A stretch of DNA of 64,000 nt from an uncultured Alphaproteobacteria bacterium (GTDB taxonomy: Bacteria; Pseudomonadota; Alphaproteobacteria; Thalassobaculales; Thalassobaculaceae): the NCBI GenBank assembly GCA_902629125.1, contig CACOPQ010000007.1, forward strand, positions 1 to 64,000, written 5' to 3'. The translations under genes and the position numbers were made by a program. The notes beneath the pieces were generated by a model. It saw nothing but the letters and a program-made list of their open reading frames with translations, was not told the DNA's origin and made no database searches. Numbering within the stretch: position 1 is the stretch's first letter; each line of letters begins with the position of its first letter. Shown here piece by piece: positions 8,801 to 17,626 of the stretch.

Positions 8801-8951
8801 AAAGTGAGATATCCTAGGTTAAACACTTTTGATGTGATCGGGTTCGGCAACCTCCCATAGTCGCTCCCGACCCTGTGAGGTAAAAGGTGGTCGAAATTAG
8901 GCTGCCAAAAACGCTTTGGGTGCGTTACTTTGTTGTAACGCACCCTTTTTT
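8801..8951 (+). ncRNA. Probable small structured RNA of unassigned family
   Basis: The 385-base gap between the SMP-30 and RidA genes has no plausible ORF but has the layout of an independent RNA gene. A TATACT box (8790-8795) could serve as the -10 element; no good -35 is visible. Helices can be stacked into a rod: CCTAG 8813-8817 with TTAGG 8897-8901, CACTTTT 8824-8830 with AAAAGGTG at 8882-8889, and TCGGG 8838-8842 with CCCGA 8866-8870. The rod is followed by a very strong intrinsic terminator. It lacks the SRP RNA GGAA loop and AGCAG bulge and the RNase P and tmRNA cores. A divergent 6S RNA is worth testing, but I could not establish it. Transcript ends are estimates. Confidence 0.55.
8918..8951 (+). 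terminator. Intrinsic terminator of the small RNA
   Basis: An 11-base-pair perfect stem, GGGTGCGTTAC (8918-8928) with GTAACGCACCC (8935-8945), has a six-base loop and is followed at once by six T residues. It is one of the strongest terminators in the window and points in the plus direction. Confidence 0.88.
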
Positions 8952-9033
8952 AATGGTTTAAATTTCCGTAAGCGTTAAATAAATTAAAGTTGTGGATTGA
9001 ATTTTTTTTAATAGTCATTAAGTGGAATCGAAT

Positions 9034-9501
9034 ATGTCAAAGATAGCCTCTAGAATAGACAAATTGGGTATTGAATTGCCAACTGCGGCCTCCCCGGCTG
9101 CGAATTATGTCCCTTATGTGTTGTCTGGTAATCAAGTAGTGATTGCAGGGCAAATCCCGTTTTGGAATGGAGAGCTCACTGGTCTGGGCAAACTTGGCGC
9201 TAACTTGTCCGTCGATGAGGGAGCTAAAATAGCCCGGGTTTGTGGTTTAAATCTTCTTGCACAATTAAAGGTTGCCTGCGGCGGCGATCTAGATCGAGTA
9301 TCCCAAGTGGTAAAACTAGGCGGTTTTGTAAATTGCATAGACAGCTTCACAGAACAACCAGAAGTGATTAATGGGGCGTCCGATTTAATGGTCGAAATTT
9401 TTGATGACATAGGACGACATGCGAGGTTCGCTGTAGGCGTAGGCTCGCTTCCAAGGGGGGTGGCGGTCGAAGTGGACGGTGTGTTTGAGTTACACAACTA
9501 G
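9034..9501 (+). CDS. RidA family protein (long, YjgF-like subgroup)
   Basis: This 155-residue member belongs to the YjgF/RidA superfamily subgroup with an extended N-terminus (SKIASRIDKLGIELPTAASP) before the core strand QVVIAGQIPFWNG. The segment GGDLDRVSQVVKLGGFVNC and the C-terminal RFAVGVGSLPRGVAVEVDGVF complete the fold. The usual Arg of the catalytic RidA subgroup (PxRxxV) is not in its standard context; RFAVG replaces it, so imine deaminase activity is less certain. An upstream in-frame GTG at 9022 exists; I prefer the ATG at 9034, which has AAGTGGAA upstream. The GNAT-like gene follows after 32 bases. Confidence 0.8.
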   Translation: MSKIASRIDKLGIELPTAASPAANYVPYVLSGNQVVIAGQIPFWNGELTGLGKLGANLSVDEGAKIARVCGLNLLAQLKVACGGDLDRVSQVVKLGGFVNCIDSFTEQPEVINGASDLMVEIFDDIGRHARFAVGVGSLPRGVAVEVDGVFELHN

Positions 9502-9533
9502 TTTAACGATTTAAGACGGCGTAACAAAGATAT

Positions 9534-10700
9534 ATGACTGCAAAAAAAACTAAGTTAATATCACCGAGGAAATTTAGCTCGATAAGTTCTTTGAAGGAAA
9601 TTTCTAAATCTGAATGGGATGCTTGCGCTGGCGATGAAAACCCTTTTCTTTCGTATAATTTTCTTTCAAGTCTCGAAGACTCGGGTTCAGTTAACCCGGA
9701 AACAGGTTGGTTGCCGCAACATATTATTTGCAGGGATGATGAGGGCAACCTAATCGGAGCAGTGCCACTTTACCTTAAAGGTCACTCATATGGTGAGTAT
9801 ATTTTCGATTGGGGTTGGGCGGATGCTTGGGAGCGAACTGGTAATAAATACTTTCCCAAACTATTATCTGCAGTGCCTTTCACGCCTGTAACTTGCAGAA
9901 AATTGTTAGTGAAGCCAGGACAGGATAAAGCGGCAGTGCAACAGGATTTAATTCAAGCATTAATTTCTGTTACCAAAAAATTAGACGTTTCATCGCTGCA
10001 TGTTAATTTCATTCTGCCAGATGAGATAAACTTATTTGAGACTTCAGAGTTTCTTAGCAGAACCGGCCTTCAATACCACTGGGTAAATAAAGACTATGAA
10101 ACTTTTGACGACTTTCTTTCAACACTTACTTCTCGCAAGCGAAAAAATATAAGGAAAGAGCGTAAAATAGCTTTGGAAAGTGGAGTTAAAATAACGGCTT
10201 TAAATGGTGATGATATCAAAGAACAACATTGGGATGCTTTTTACAATTTCTATTTAGACACCACAGAAAAGAAATGGGGAGGGGCGTACCTCAATAAATC
10301 TTTCTTCGAATTAATAGGAGAAAGAATGGCTGATGAAATTTTACTCATCATAGCGGACTATAATGGTCAGCCTGTTGGTGGAGCACTTAACTTCATTGGT
10401 AAAAACACTTTGTTTGGCAGAAATTGGGGCTGCACTGCAGACTTTAAGTTTCTCCATTTTGAAGCCTGTTACTACCAAGCAATCGATTTCGCAATTTATA
10501 ATAAATTAGAAAGAGTAGAAGCTGGTGCGCAAGGTCATCATAAGTTACAGAGAGGTTATCTGCCTACCCTGACCCACAGTACACATCTCATAAGTAATTT
10601 CAGTTTCCGCAGCGCAGTAGGAGACTTTTTAAAAAAAGAGGCTCGACAAGTTCTTTTTGAACAGCAAGAGCTGGTAAAAATGTCCCCATTCAAAGAGTAG
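9534..10700 (+). CDS. GNAT/FemAB-like acyltransferase (COG3146, DUF482)
   Basis: This 388-residue protein is of the COG3146 'peptidoglycan biosynthesis' GNAT-like family. It has the N-terminal PFLSYNFLSSLEDSGSV typical of the family, then GNLIGAVPLYLKGHSYGEYIF with DWGWADAW, and a C-terminal FemAB-like half with VEAGAQGHHKLQRGYLP, a hallmark of this group. The family is widespread in Proteobacteria and has no proven reaction; aminoacyl or acyl transfer is inferred from the fold. It ends 46 bases short of clpA on the opposite strand. Confidence 0.85.
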   Translation: MTAKKTKLISPRKFSSISSLKEISKSEWDACAGDENPFLSYNFLSSLEDSGSVNPETGWLPQHIICRDDEGNLIGAVPLYLKGHSYGEYIFDWGWADAWERTGNKYFPKLLSAVPFTPVTCRKLLVKPGQDKAAVQQDLIQALISVTKKLDVSSLHVNFILPDEINLFETSEFLSRTGLQYHWVNKDYETFDDFLSTLTSRKRKNIRKERKIALESGVKITALNGDDIKEQHWDAFYNFYLDTTEKKWGGAYLNKSFFELIGERMADEILLIIADYNGQPVGGALNFIGKNTLFGRNWGCTADFKFLHFEACYYQAIDFAIYNKLERVEAGAQGHHKLQRGYLPTLTHSTHLISNFSFRSAVGDFLKKEARQVLFEQQELVKMSPFKE

Positions 10701-10746
10701 AGCTTATAAAGATTTGTTAAGTAGAAGATCACACTAACGTGGTGAA

Positions 10747-13080
10747 TTAGGTAGCTAATTGCTTAGCTCTTTTTGCTTTCTTTTTAATTCCTTTTTCTTT
10801 CCTTGTTACTTTGCCGCTGTCTGTAGCTTTAGTATTTGTGTAATCGAAAGATAGGCCGCCATCCTGGATATCTATACTGACTAGGCCACCCCCAGTTAAT
10901 CTACCAAATAAGAGCTCTTCAGCCAGCGGTTTTTTAACGTGCTCTTGTACTACCCGTGCCAAAGGTCTTGCACCAAAGTTTTTATCGTAACCTTTGGAAC
11001 CGATCCACGATCTTGCTTCTTCGCTAATTTCAATAGACACGTTTCTATCCCCTAACTGCACTTCAAGTTGCATGATGAATTTTTCTACCACTCTTGAAAT
11101 GATTTCCTTTGAAAGGCCTGCAAAGGGAATAACTGCATCTAGCCGGTTTCGGAATTCGGGCGAAAACATCCTATTTATAGCCTCGGTATCGTCACCGGAA
11201 CGCTGTGTTCTACCAAATCCTACTGCCTCTTTTGCCAAGTCAGAGGCTCCGGCATTTGTAGTCATGATTAAAATGACGTTTCTAAAGTCCACTTTTTTGC
11301 CATTGTGGTCTGTCATCTTTCCGTGATCCATTACTTGCAGCAAGATATTAAAAAGGTCTGGGTGGGCCTTTTCAATTTCATCCAACAGCAGAACACAGTG
11401 GGGATGTTGATCTATAGAATCGGTCAACAACCCCCCCTGGTCGAAACCAACATACCCTGGTGGAGCACCAATCAATCGCGAAACACTGTGGCGTTCCATA
11501 TATTCGGACATATCAAACCGAACGAGCTCCACCCCTAAAACAATGGATAGCTGCCTTGCCACTTCTGTTTTCCCAACACCTGTAGGGCCTGAAAACAGAT
11601 AGTTTCCAATTGGTTTTTCGGGCTCCCTAAGCCCTGCACGTGATAATTTAATAGCGCTTGCCAGCGCTTGAATGGCGTTATCTTGGCCGAAAACAACTCT
11701 TTTTAGGTCCTGTTCCAAACTTAGAAGAGTATTTTTGTCATCGGTTGAAACACTTTTTGGAGGAATCCTTGCTATTTTAGCAACCACTTCCTCAACATCT
11801 TTGACGTTTATTGTTTTCTTCCGCTTTGATAATGGCAGGAGCATTTGTGCAGCGCCAACTTCGTCGATAACATCTATGGCTTTGTCAGGTAATTTTCGGT
11901 CACCAATATATTTAGCTGAAAGATCAACCGCGCATTTTAAAGCGTCCAAAGTATAACGAACATTATGATGCTTTTCGTAATATGGCTTTAGACCTCTTAA
12001 TATTTTAACACTATCCTCTAGAGAGGGCTCGTTAACATCAATCTTCTGAAACCTTCTTACTAGTGCTCTATCTTTCTCGAAATGGCTACGATACTCTTTA
12101 TAAGTTGTAGAACCGATACATCTCAAAATGCCTCCCTGTAATGCTGGTTTCAACAAATTTGAAGCATCCATCGCACCACCAGAGGTTGCACCTGCCCCAA
12201 TAACAGTATGGATTTCGTCGATGAATAGTATAGCGTTTGGGTTTTTCTCTATTTCAGATATAACTGCTTTTAGCCGTTCCTCAAAATCTCCACGATAACG
12301 CGTGCCGGCCAACAACGCTCCCATGTCTAACGAGAACACAATTGCTTCACTCAACACATCAGGAACTTGTTCATCCGCTATGCGTTTCGCTAAGCCTTCC
12401 GCAATTGCGGTTTTGCCTACCCCAGGATCACCAACGTACAGGGGATTATTTTTTGTTCTCCTGCATAAGATCTGTATAGTTCTGTCTACCTCAAACTCAC
12501 GGCCAATTAACGGGTCAATACTTCCGGATTTTGATTTATCGTTTAGATTTACACAGTATGCACTTAGAGCGTCGTTGCCACTCTTATTATTCTCCTCCGG
12601 CTTATCATCATCAGCGGAAGGCGATCCATCAGAGCTAGAATTTGCGGGGCTTTTCGAGATTCCGTGAGAGATAAAGTTAACCGCGTCAAAACGCGACATT
12701 TCCTGTTCTTTTAAGAAATGAACCGCATTACTTTCTCTTTCTGAAAATAGCGCTACAATTATATTCGCTCCATTAACTTCTTTTCTGCCGGATGACTGCA
12801 CGTGAATGATTGATCTTTGCACGACCCGTTGAAATCCAGCCGTGGGTTTTGCTTCTTCTTTATTGGGGCTCACAAGGTATTGTAAGTCGTCTTCAATATG
12901 ACTCTTCAATATTTGTGAGAGCTCATCAACGTTTACCCCGCATGCCTCCAATACCGCAATTGCGTCTTTATCCTCAGTCAGAGCCAGGAGCAAATGTTCA
13001 AGTGTAGCAAATTCGTGTTTTAAATCGTTTGCATGATCTAACGCCCGGTGTAGCGAAATTTCTAAGTCTTTGGATAGCAT
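10747..13080 (-). CDS. clpA: ATP-dependent Clp protease ATP-binding subunit ClpA
   Basis: This 777-residue Hsp100 unfoldase delivers substrates to ClpP. An N-domain with two Clp-N repeats (about residues 1-145) is followed by an acidic, Ser-rich linker. AAA module 1 has Walker A GDPGVGKTAIAEGLA and a Walker B that includes ILFIDEIHTV; AAA module 2 has GPTGVGKTEVARQLS and VLLLDEIEKAHPDLF. It lacks the long middle coiled coil of ClpB, which identifies ClpA. The Lys-rich C-terminal tail is usual in Alphaproteobacteria. clpS lies two bases upstream, so adaptor and unfoldase are translated from one mRNA. Confidence 0.97.
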   Translation of the reverse strand: MLSKDLEISLHRALDHANDLKHEFATLEHLLLALTEDKDAIAVLEACGVNVDELSQILKSHIEDDLQYLVSPNKEEAKPTAGFQRVVQRSIIHVQSSGRKEVNGANIIVALFSERESNAVHFLKEQEMSRFDAVNFISHGISKSPANSSSDGSPSADDDKPEENNKSGNDALSAYCVNLNDKSKSGSIDPLIGREFEVDRTIQILCRRTKNNPLYVGDPGVGKTAIAEGLAKRIADEQVPDVLSEAIVFSLDMGALLAGTRYRGDFEERLKAVISEIEKNPNAILFIDEIHTVIGAGATSGGAMDASNLLKPALQGGILRCIGSTTYKEYRSHFEKDRALVRRFQKIDVNEPSLEDSVKILRGLKPYYEKHHNVRYTLDALKCAVDLSAKYIGDRKLPDKAIDVIDEVGAAQMLLPLSKRKKTINVKDVEEVVAKIARIPPKSVSTDDKNTLLSLEQDLKRVVFGQDNAIQALASAIKLSRAGLREPEKPIGNYLFSGPTGVGKTEVARQLSIVLGVELVRFDMSEYMERHSVSRLIGAPPGYVGFDQGGLLTDSIDQHPHCVLLLDEIEKAHPDLFNILLQVMDHGKMTDHNGKKVDFRNVILIMTTNAGASDLAKEAVGFGRTQRSGDDTEAINRMFSPEFRNRLDAVIPFAGLSKEIISRVVEKFIMQLEVQLGDRNVSIEISEEARSWIGSKGYDKNFGARPLARVVQEHVKKPLAEELLFGRLTGGGLVSIDIQDGGLSFDYTNTKATDSGKVTRKEKGIKKKAKRAKQLAT

Positions 13081-13082
13081 TT

Positions 13083-13412
13083 TTATGCCTTTTCAATTGT
13101 ACACTGTAACGGGTGCTGGTTTTGGCGCGCGCAGTCCATAACTTGCATGACCTTTGTTTCGGCTATTTCGTAAGAAAAAACTCCGCAGATACCTACACCT
13201 TGCTGATGAACGTGCAACATTATTTTCGTTGCTTCCTCTCGTGTTTTTGAAAAAAAACGCTCAAGTATATGGACTACGAACTCCATTGGAGTGTAGTCAT
13301 CGTTAAGCATAATAACTTTATACATAGAGGGTTTTTTTGTCTTTGGTTTAACTTTTTCTATGACCCCAGTACTATTACCGGAATTGTTTGGTGACTGGTC
13401 TTGATTGGACAT
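13083..13412 (-). CDS. clpS: ClpS adaptor protein
   Basis: This 109-residue N-end rule adaptor binds the ClpA N-domain and presents substrates with bulky hydrophobic N-termini. The core begins with [20 protein letters not shown], containing the Asn-Asp pair that holds the substrate amino group, and continues with [21 protein letters not shown]. The N-terminal 30 residues are polar and disordered, as usual. It is immediately upstream of clpA. The aat gene at 47251 encodes the transferase that generates N-end rule substrates, so the pathway is represented twice in this window. Confidence 0.95.
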   Translation of the reverse strand: MSNQDQSPNNSGNSTGVIEKVKPKTKKPSMYKVIMLNDDYTPMEFVVHILERFFSKTREEATKIMLHVHQQGVGICGVFSYEIAETKVMQVMDCARQNQHPLQCTIEKA

Positions 13413-13724
13413 TCCCGAAAATTTCCCACATTCTATTACTCTATTAATATTGGACGATCAGTTGAATATTCCAGTGGTCGCTAATTAAAATTTAAGGATA
13501 TGAGATTTGACCGTCAACCGGAAACAAAAAGTTGCAAGGGTTTAACTAATTTTAAGGTCGGTACGCAGATATTTATTGTTTAAAAATAGATAGACAGAAA
13601 ATAGGAATTAAAAAATCTCTCCATTACAATGACTTATCGACAAAAGCTAACAAATAGCATAATATATGATTCGTTAACAGCTCAAATAGTTAGATTTGTC
13701 CTGGCTAGTAATGGATCAACACAA
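13413..13724. other. Divergent promoter region between clpS and the D,D-carboxypeptidase
   Basis: This AT-rich region of about 310 bases must hold the promoters of clpS-clpA (minus) and of the carboxypeptidase (plus). An in-frame extension of the carboxypeptidase upstream to 13629 is possible but would displace the signal peptide. I see no convincing operator or RNA. Confidence 0.4.
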
Positions 13725-14903
13725 ATGATAACAAATTTATTCAGAACAAGTTTTGTTATCGCGTTGCTATTTTTTACATGCATTCCTGGAAACAGTGTCG
13801 AGGCAAAATATGCTTCTCTTATAATCAATGCGAAGACAGGTGTGGAACTTCACTCCCGTAACGCGAATACTAAGAAATTTCCCGCATCTTTAACGAAAAT
13901 CATGACGATTTATATGATTTTTGATGCATTAGAAAACAAAAAATGGAGTTTGAGAAAACGCCTAAAAGTATCGCGCCGAGCCTCAAGGCAACCGCAAACA
14001 AGATTAGGGCTTAAGCGTGGATCCACAATAACGGTAAAAACAGCGATCTTAGCGTTAATAACAAGATCAGCTAACGATGTCGCGACTGTTGTAGCCGAGA
14101 ACATGTCGGGCTCAGAAATAAAGTTTGCGCGTCAAATGACAAGAAAAGCTCGGAAACTTGGAATGGTTAGAACTACGTTTAGAAACGCCTCCGGATTACC
14201 TAATCGTCGACAACTCAGTACAGCGAGAGACATGGCCAAGTTAGCAATCGCAATTCGGTCCGATTTCCCTCAGTTTTACCACTTTTTCAAGACTAAAAAA
14301 TTTCGATACCGCGGTAGGACTTACAGAAATCATAATATGCTGTTAGGCCGATATTCAGGAACAGACGGTGTGAAAACGGGATACACAAATGCGTCAGGTT
14401 ATAATCTTGTGGCATCTGTCAAAAGGCGTGGAAAACATCTGATAGGAATAGTGTTTGGAGGTAAAACTGGTCCGCGCCGTGACAGGCATATGGTGAATTT
14501 ATTTGATAGAAGTTTTCGAAAAATGGATAGACTGGCAAAAGTAATGCCACCAGTTCCGAAGCCTAGTCCACTTAGTTCTGATAAAGGCCAGGTCTATCAG
14601 GAAGCAAAAACTCGCGGTGGAAACACAGATTGGGGTATTCAAGTCGGCGCTTACTCAAAGGCGAAAGTGGCAAAGCTTATGATTAAGCTAGTTCAGGATC
14701 ACCTGAATCTAGATCGCACTGGAACATCCAGTAAAATCGAAAAAGTAGAAAGATCGCACGGAGTTATATTCCGGGCGCGTGTACTAGGAATGGAGGAAAG
14801 GCAGGCTCGCAGCGCTTGTGCTTCATTAATGACTAAACATTTACCATGTGTTCCAATTCCAGCGATTACGAAAATAGGGTTAATCTCTCCATCAACTTCA
14901 TAA
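13725..14903 (+). CDS. Serine-type D-Ala-D-Ala carboxypeptidase with SPOR domain
   Basis: This low-molecular-weight penicillin-binding protein (peptidase S11) trims pentapeptides of peptidoglycan in the periplasm. From the ATG at 13725 there is a signal peptide (basic TNLFR, hydrophobic SFVIALLFF, cleavage near NSVEA). The catalytic SxxK is PASLTKIM, the SxN is TRSANDVATVV and the KTG triad is DGVKTGYTNASGYNL. The C-terminal 80 residues form a SPOR-like domain (WGIQVGAYSKAKVAKLMI) predicted to bind denuded septal glycan. A frame start at 13629 would put about 32 extra residues before the signal peptide and is unlikely. The protein is rich in Arg and Lys. Confidence 0.92.
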   Translation: MITNLFRTSFVIALLFFTCIPGNSVEAKYASLIINAKTGVELHSRNANTKKFPASLTKIMTIYMIFDALENKKWSLRKRLKVSRRASRQPQTRLGLKRGSTITVKTAILALITRSANDVATVVAENMSGSEIKFARQMTRKARKLGMVRTTFRNASGLPNRRQLSTARDMAKLAIAIRSDFPQFYHFFKTKKFRYRGRTYRNHNMLLGRYSGTDGVKTGYTNASGYNLVASVKRRGKHLIGIVFGGKTGPRRDRHMVNLFDRSFRKMDRLAKVMPPVPKPSPLSSDKGQVYQEAKTRGGNTDWGIQVGAYSKAKVAKLMIKLVQDHLNLDRTGTSSKIEKVERSHGVIFRARVLGMEERQARSACASLMTKHLPCVPIPAITKIGLISPSTS

Positions 14904-14913
14904 TAAAAATTAT

Positions 14914-16299
14914 CTAAAATTGTGGGTAAGGTAGTTGGATTTTTTGAAGAACTTCTTTTAACTGAGCTTTGACATTTTCCAGATATTCGGTGGACGTCGC
15001 CTCACAACGTGCGACTATAACTTCCTGGGTGTTAGAAGCCCGAATTAACCACCAGCCCTGTTTACTCGAGACCCGAACACCATCGATATCACAAATTTCA
15101 ACATCTTTATATTCTCTCAGTATTTCTTTAACGTGCTCTATCATTGAAAATTTGTTTTTTCCCTCGCAAGGTAATCTCAATTCGGGTGTGTTGATTACAC
15201 TTGGCAAAGCAGATCGAATGCTTGATAATTTTCTTCCCTGTCGATTAACAACATCGATGAGCCGGATTGCAGCATAGATTGCATCATCAAAACCATAATA
15301 TCGATCATTAAAAAAAATGTGTCCGCTCATTTCACCTGCTAACGGGGCGTTTATTTCTTTCATCTTGTTTTTGATTAGAGAGTGCCCCGTTTTCCACATA
15401 AGGGGCTTGCCGCCGAGTGCTGCGATTCTATCAAATAAGCCTTGGCTTGCTTTTACATCGCCAATGATTGTAGCCCCTGGTTGTTCTGATAATACATCTT
15501 CAGCTAATATTGCTAAGAGTTGATCGCCCCACAGTATATTTCCTAAATCGTCAATAATTCCAATCCTGTCGCCATCTCCATCAAAGGCAATGCCGAGATC
15601 TGCATTTTTTTCTCTAACCCTTGTAATAAGTTCTTCTAGGTTTTTCTCAATAGTTGGATCGGCGTGATGGTTGGGAAAATTTCCATCAACATCTGAAAAC
15701 AATACCTCGTGTTCGCCGGATAAAAATTCGATGAGTTTATCGATAACAGGGCCAGCCACTCCATTGCCGCAATCCCAAACAATTGATAACTTATTATCTA
15801 GCTTAAGACCTTCTAATACTCGCTTTAAATAGGTGTCCTGAATGTCGAATTGAACTTCTTGACCACCATTTATAAATTGAGTCGGATTATAAGGGATTGT
15901 GGCCATGTCTTTAATATCTTGACCAAAAAATGGACCATGACCCAGCATCATTTTAAAACCATTATAATCGGGTGGGTTGTGAGAACCCGTAATCATGATG
16001 CCGCCATCAGCCCTTAGGTGGTGTACTCCGAAATATAATTCTGGTGTGGGACATAATCCAATTTTGAATACTTTAAGCCCTTGAGATATAAGCCCTTCAA
16101 CTAAATTTTTTTCTATCTCTAATGAGCTATGTCGCCCATCACGGCCAACAACGACGCTTTGTCCATTGTTTTTGGTTACAACGGAACCAAAAATGGCACC
16201 TATGGCATGTGCGTCCTTTGCGGTAAGTGTATCATTAATAACCCCTCTTATATCATATTCGCGAAGCACAGAGGGATCGAATTTATGGAAGCTATGCAT
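14914..16299 (-). CDS. Phosphomannomutase/phosphoglucomutase
   Basis: This 461-residue alpha-D-phosphohexomutase (AlgC/ManB type) converts mannose-6-P or glucose-6-P to the 1-phosphates. Its motifs appear in order: metal/phosphate loop GIMITGSHNPPDYNGFK (phospho-Ser), metal site IAFDGDGDRIGII, sugar-binding loop APLAGEMSGHIFF and phosphate-binding RASNTQEVIVARCE. It is the last gene of galU-ugd-mutase, 11 bases after ugd, so it can supply glucose-1-P to GalU. Whether it also serves GDP-mannose synthesis cannot be told from the sequence. Confidence 0.93.
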   Translation of the reverse strand: MHSFHKFDPSVLREYDIRGVINDTLTAKDAHAIGAIFGSVVTKNNGQSVVVGRDGRHSSLEIEKNLVEGLISQGLKVFKIGLCPTPELYFGVHHLRADGGIMITGSHNPPDYNGFKMMLGHGPFFGQDIKDMATIPYNPTQFINGGQEVQFDIQDTYLKRVLEGLKLDNKLSIVWDCGNGVAGPVIDKLIEFLSGEHEVLFSDVDGNFPNHHADPTIEKNLEELITRVREKNADLGIAFDGDGDRIGIIDDLGNILWGDQLLAILAEDVLSEQPGATIIGDVKASQGLFDRIAALGGKPLMWKTGHSLIKNKMKEINAPLAGEMSGHIFFNDRYYGFDDAIYAAIRLIDVVNRQGRKLSSIRSALPSVINTPELRLPCEGKNKFSMIEHVKEILREYKDVEICDIDGVRVSSKQGWWLIRASNTQEVIVARCEATSTEYLENVKAQLKEVLQKIQLPYPQF

Positions 16300-16310
16300 G
16301 GTATCTTTTC

Positions 16311-17624
16311 TTAGTTAGAGGGTTGCCTGCCCACTGATGTGTAATTAAACCCTAATTCCTTCATCTTTATTGGATCGTAGATATTTCGAAGATCAATTAT
16401 TGTTGGTTGAAGAAGTGCTCTTTTCATACGTGCGAAGTCAAGACCTCTAAATTCATTCCATTCGGTTAAGATCGCGAGTCCGTGAGCCCCTTCCATTGCT
16501 TGATAGGCATTATCGCACCATTCCACGTCAGAGAGAATTTGCTTACCTTCGTTCATACCTTCTGGGTCATACGCTTTAATATTCGCTCCCAGGCCTTGTA
16601 GTGCAGGAATAATTTCAAGACTGGGGGCGTCTCTTATATCATCTGTATTCGGCTTAAAAGTGACGCCCAGAATCGCTATTGTCTTATTTTTAATAGTATT
16701 ATCGCAGGCTCTTAAAATTTTCCCGGCCATGAATTTTTTTCGTTTAGCGTTAATGTCTATAACTGTCTCTACAATTCTTAGAGGTGAATTTACTTCTTGT
16801 GCGGTTTTAACTAGTGCTATTGTGTCTTTTGGGAAACATGAGCCCCCATAGCCGGGGCCAGGATGCAAAAATTTTGATCCAATGCGACCGTCAAGCCCTA
16901 TTCCCTTAGCAACATCATGAACATCTGCCCCGATATTTTCACAGAGATCAGCGATTTCGTTTATGAACGTGATTTTTGTGGCTAAAAATGTATTGGCTGC
17001 ATATTTAATGAGTTCGCTTGTCTCCATATCAGTGAATACAATTGGTGTTTCTCGTAAAAAAAGTGGCCGATATAATTCGCGCATAACTTCTTTTGCACGC
17101 TCGCTGTTTACCCCAATGACTACTCTGTCTGGGCGCATGAAGTCATTTATAGCTGCCCCTTCTCTCAAGAACTCTGGATTTGAGCTGACATCAAACTCTG
17201 CATCCGGACGAAGTTCTCTCATGGTCGCCTCAACCTGTCTTCCGGTGCCAACCGGAACTGTAGATTTAGTGACGACAAGTGTATACCCATCTAAAGCCTC
17301 GGCTATCTCTTTTGCTGCGCTAAAAACATAAGTTAAGTCGGCATGGCCATCACCTCTTCTACTTGGGGTGCCAACAGCAATGAATACGGCATCTGAATTC
17401 GCAACAGCTGTTCTTAGGTCGGAACTAAAAAATAGGCGGCCTGCTTTAACATTGCTTTGGACTAGAGCTTCGAGACCCGGTTCAAATATGGGTATTTCAC
17501 CATTATTTAATCTTTCAATTTTAACTTTATCTGAATCGACGCAAGTCACTACAGCTCCAAATTCTGAGAAGCACGCGCCAGTGACTAATCCAACATAACC
17601 TGTTCCAATCATAGCGATTTGCAT
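16311..17624 (-). CDS. ugd: UDP-glucose 6-dehydrogenase
   Basis: This 437-residue NAD-dependent enzyme oxidises UDP-glucose twice to UDP-glucuronate. The N-terminal Rossmann fold is IAMIGTGYVGLVTGACFSE. The catalytic Cys is in GPGYGGSCFPKDTIAL, preceded by the Lys-Asn region TSELIKYAANTFLATKITFINE. The C-terminal domain contains ILGVTFKPNTDDIRDAPSLE. It lies two bases after galU and is clearly co-transcribed; product and substrate link the two enzymes. UDP-glucuronate would feed cell-surface polysaccharide or lipid A modification. Confidence 0.96.
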   Translation of the reverse strand: MQIAMIGTGYVGLVTGACFSEFGAVVTCVDSDKVKIERLNNGEIPIFEPGLEALVQSNVKAGRLFFSSDLRTAVANSDAVFIAVGTPSRRGDGHADLTYVFSAAKEIAEALDGYTLVVTKSTVPVGTGRQVEATMRELRPDAEFDVSSNPEFLREGAAINDFMRPDRVVIGVNSERAKEVMRELYRPLFLRETPIVFTDMETSELIKYAANTFLATKITFINEIADLCENIGADVHDVAKGIGLDGRIGSKFLHPGPGYGGSCFPKDTIALVKTAQEVNSPLRIVETVIDINAKRKKFMAGKILRACDNTIKNKTIAILGVTFKPNTDDIRDAPSLEIIPALQGLGANIKAYDPEGMNEGKQILSDVEWCDNAYQAMEGAHGLAILTEWNEFRGLDFARMKRALLQPTIIDLRNIYDPIKMKELGFNYTSVGRQPSN

Positions 17625-17626
17625 GA

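Noticed and set aside
8801-8951. Small RNA as SRP (4.5S) RNA
   Set aside because: The GGAA tetraloop with the AGCAG asymmetric bulge is absent, so only an unassigned small RNA is claimed.
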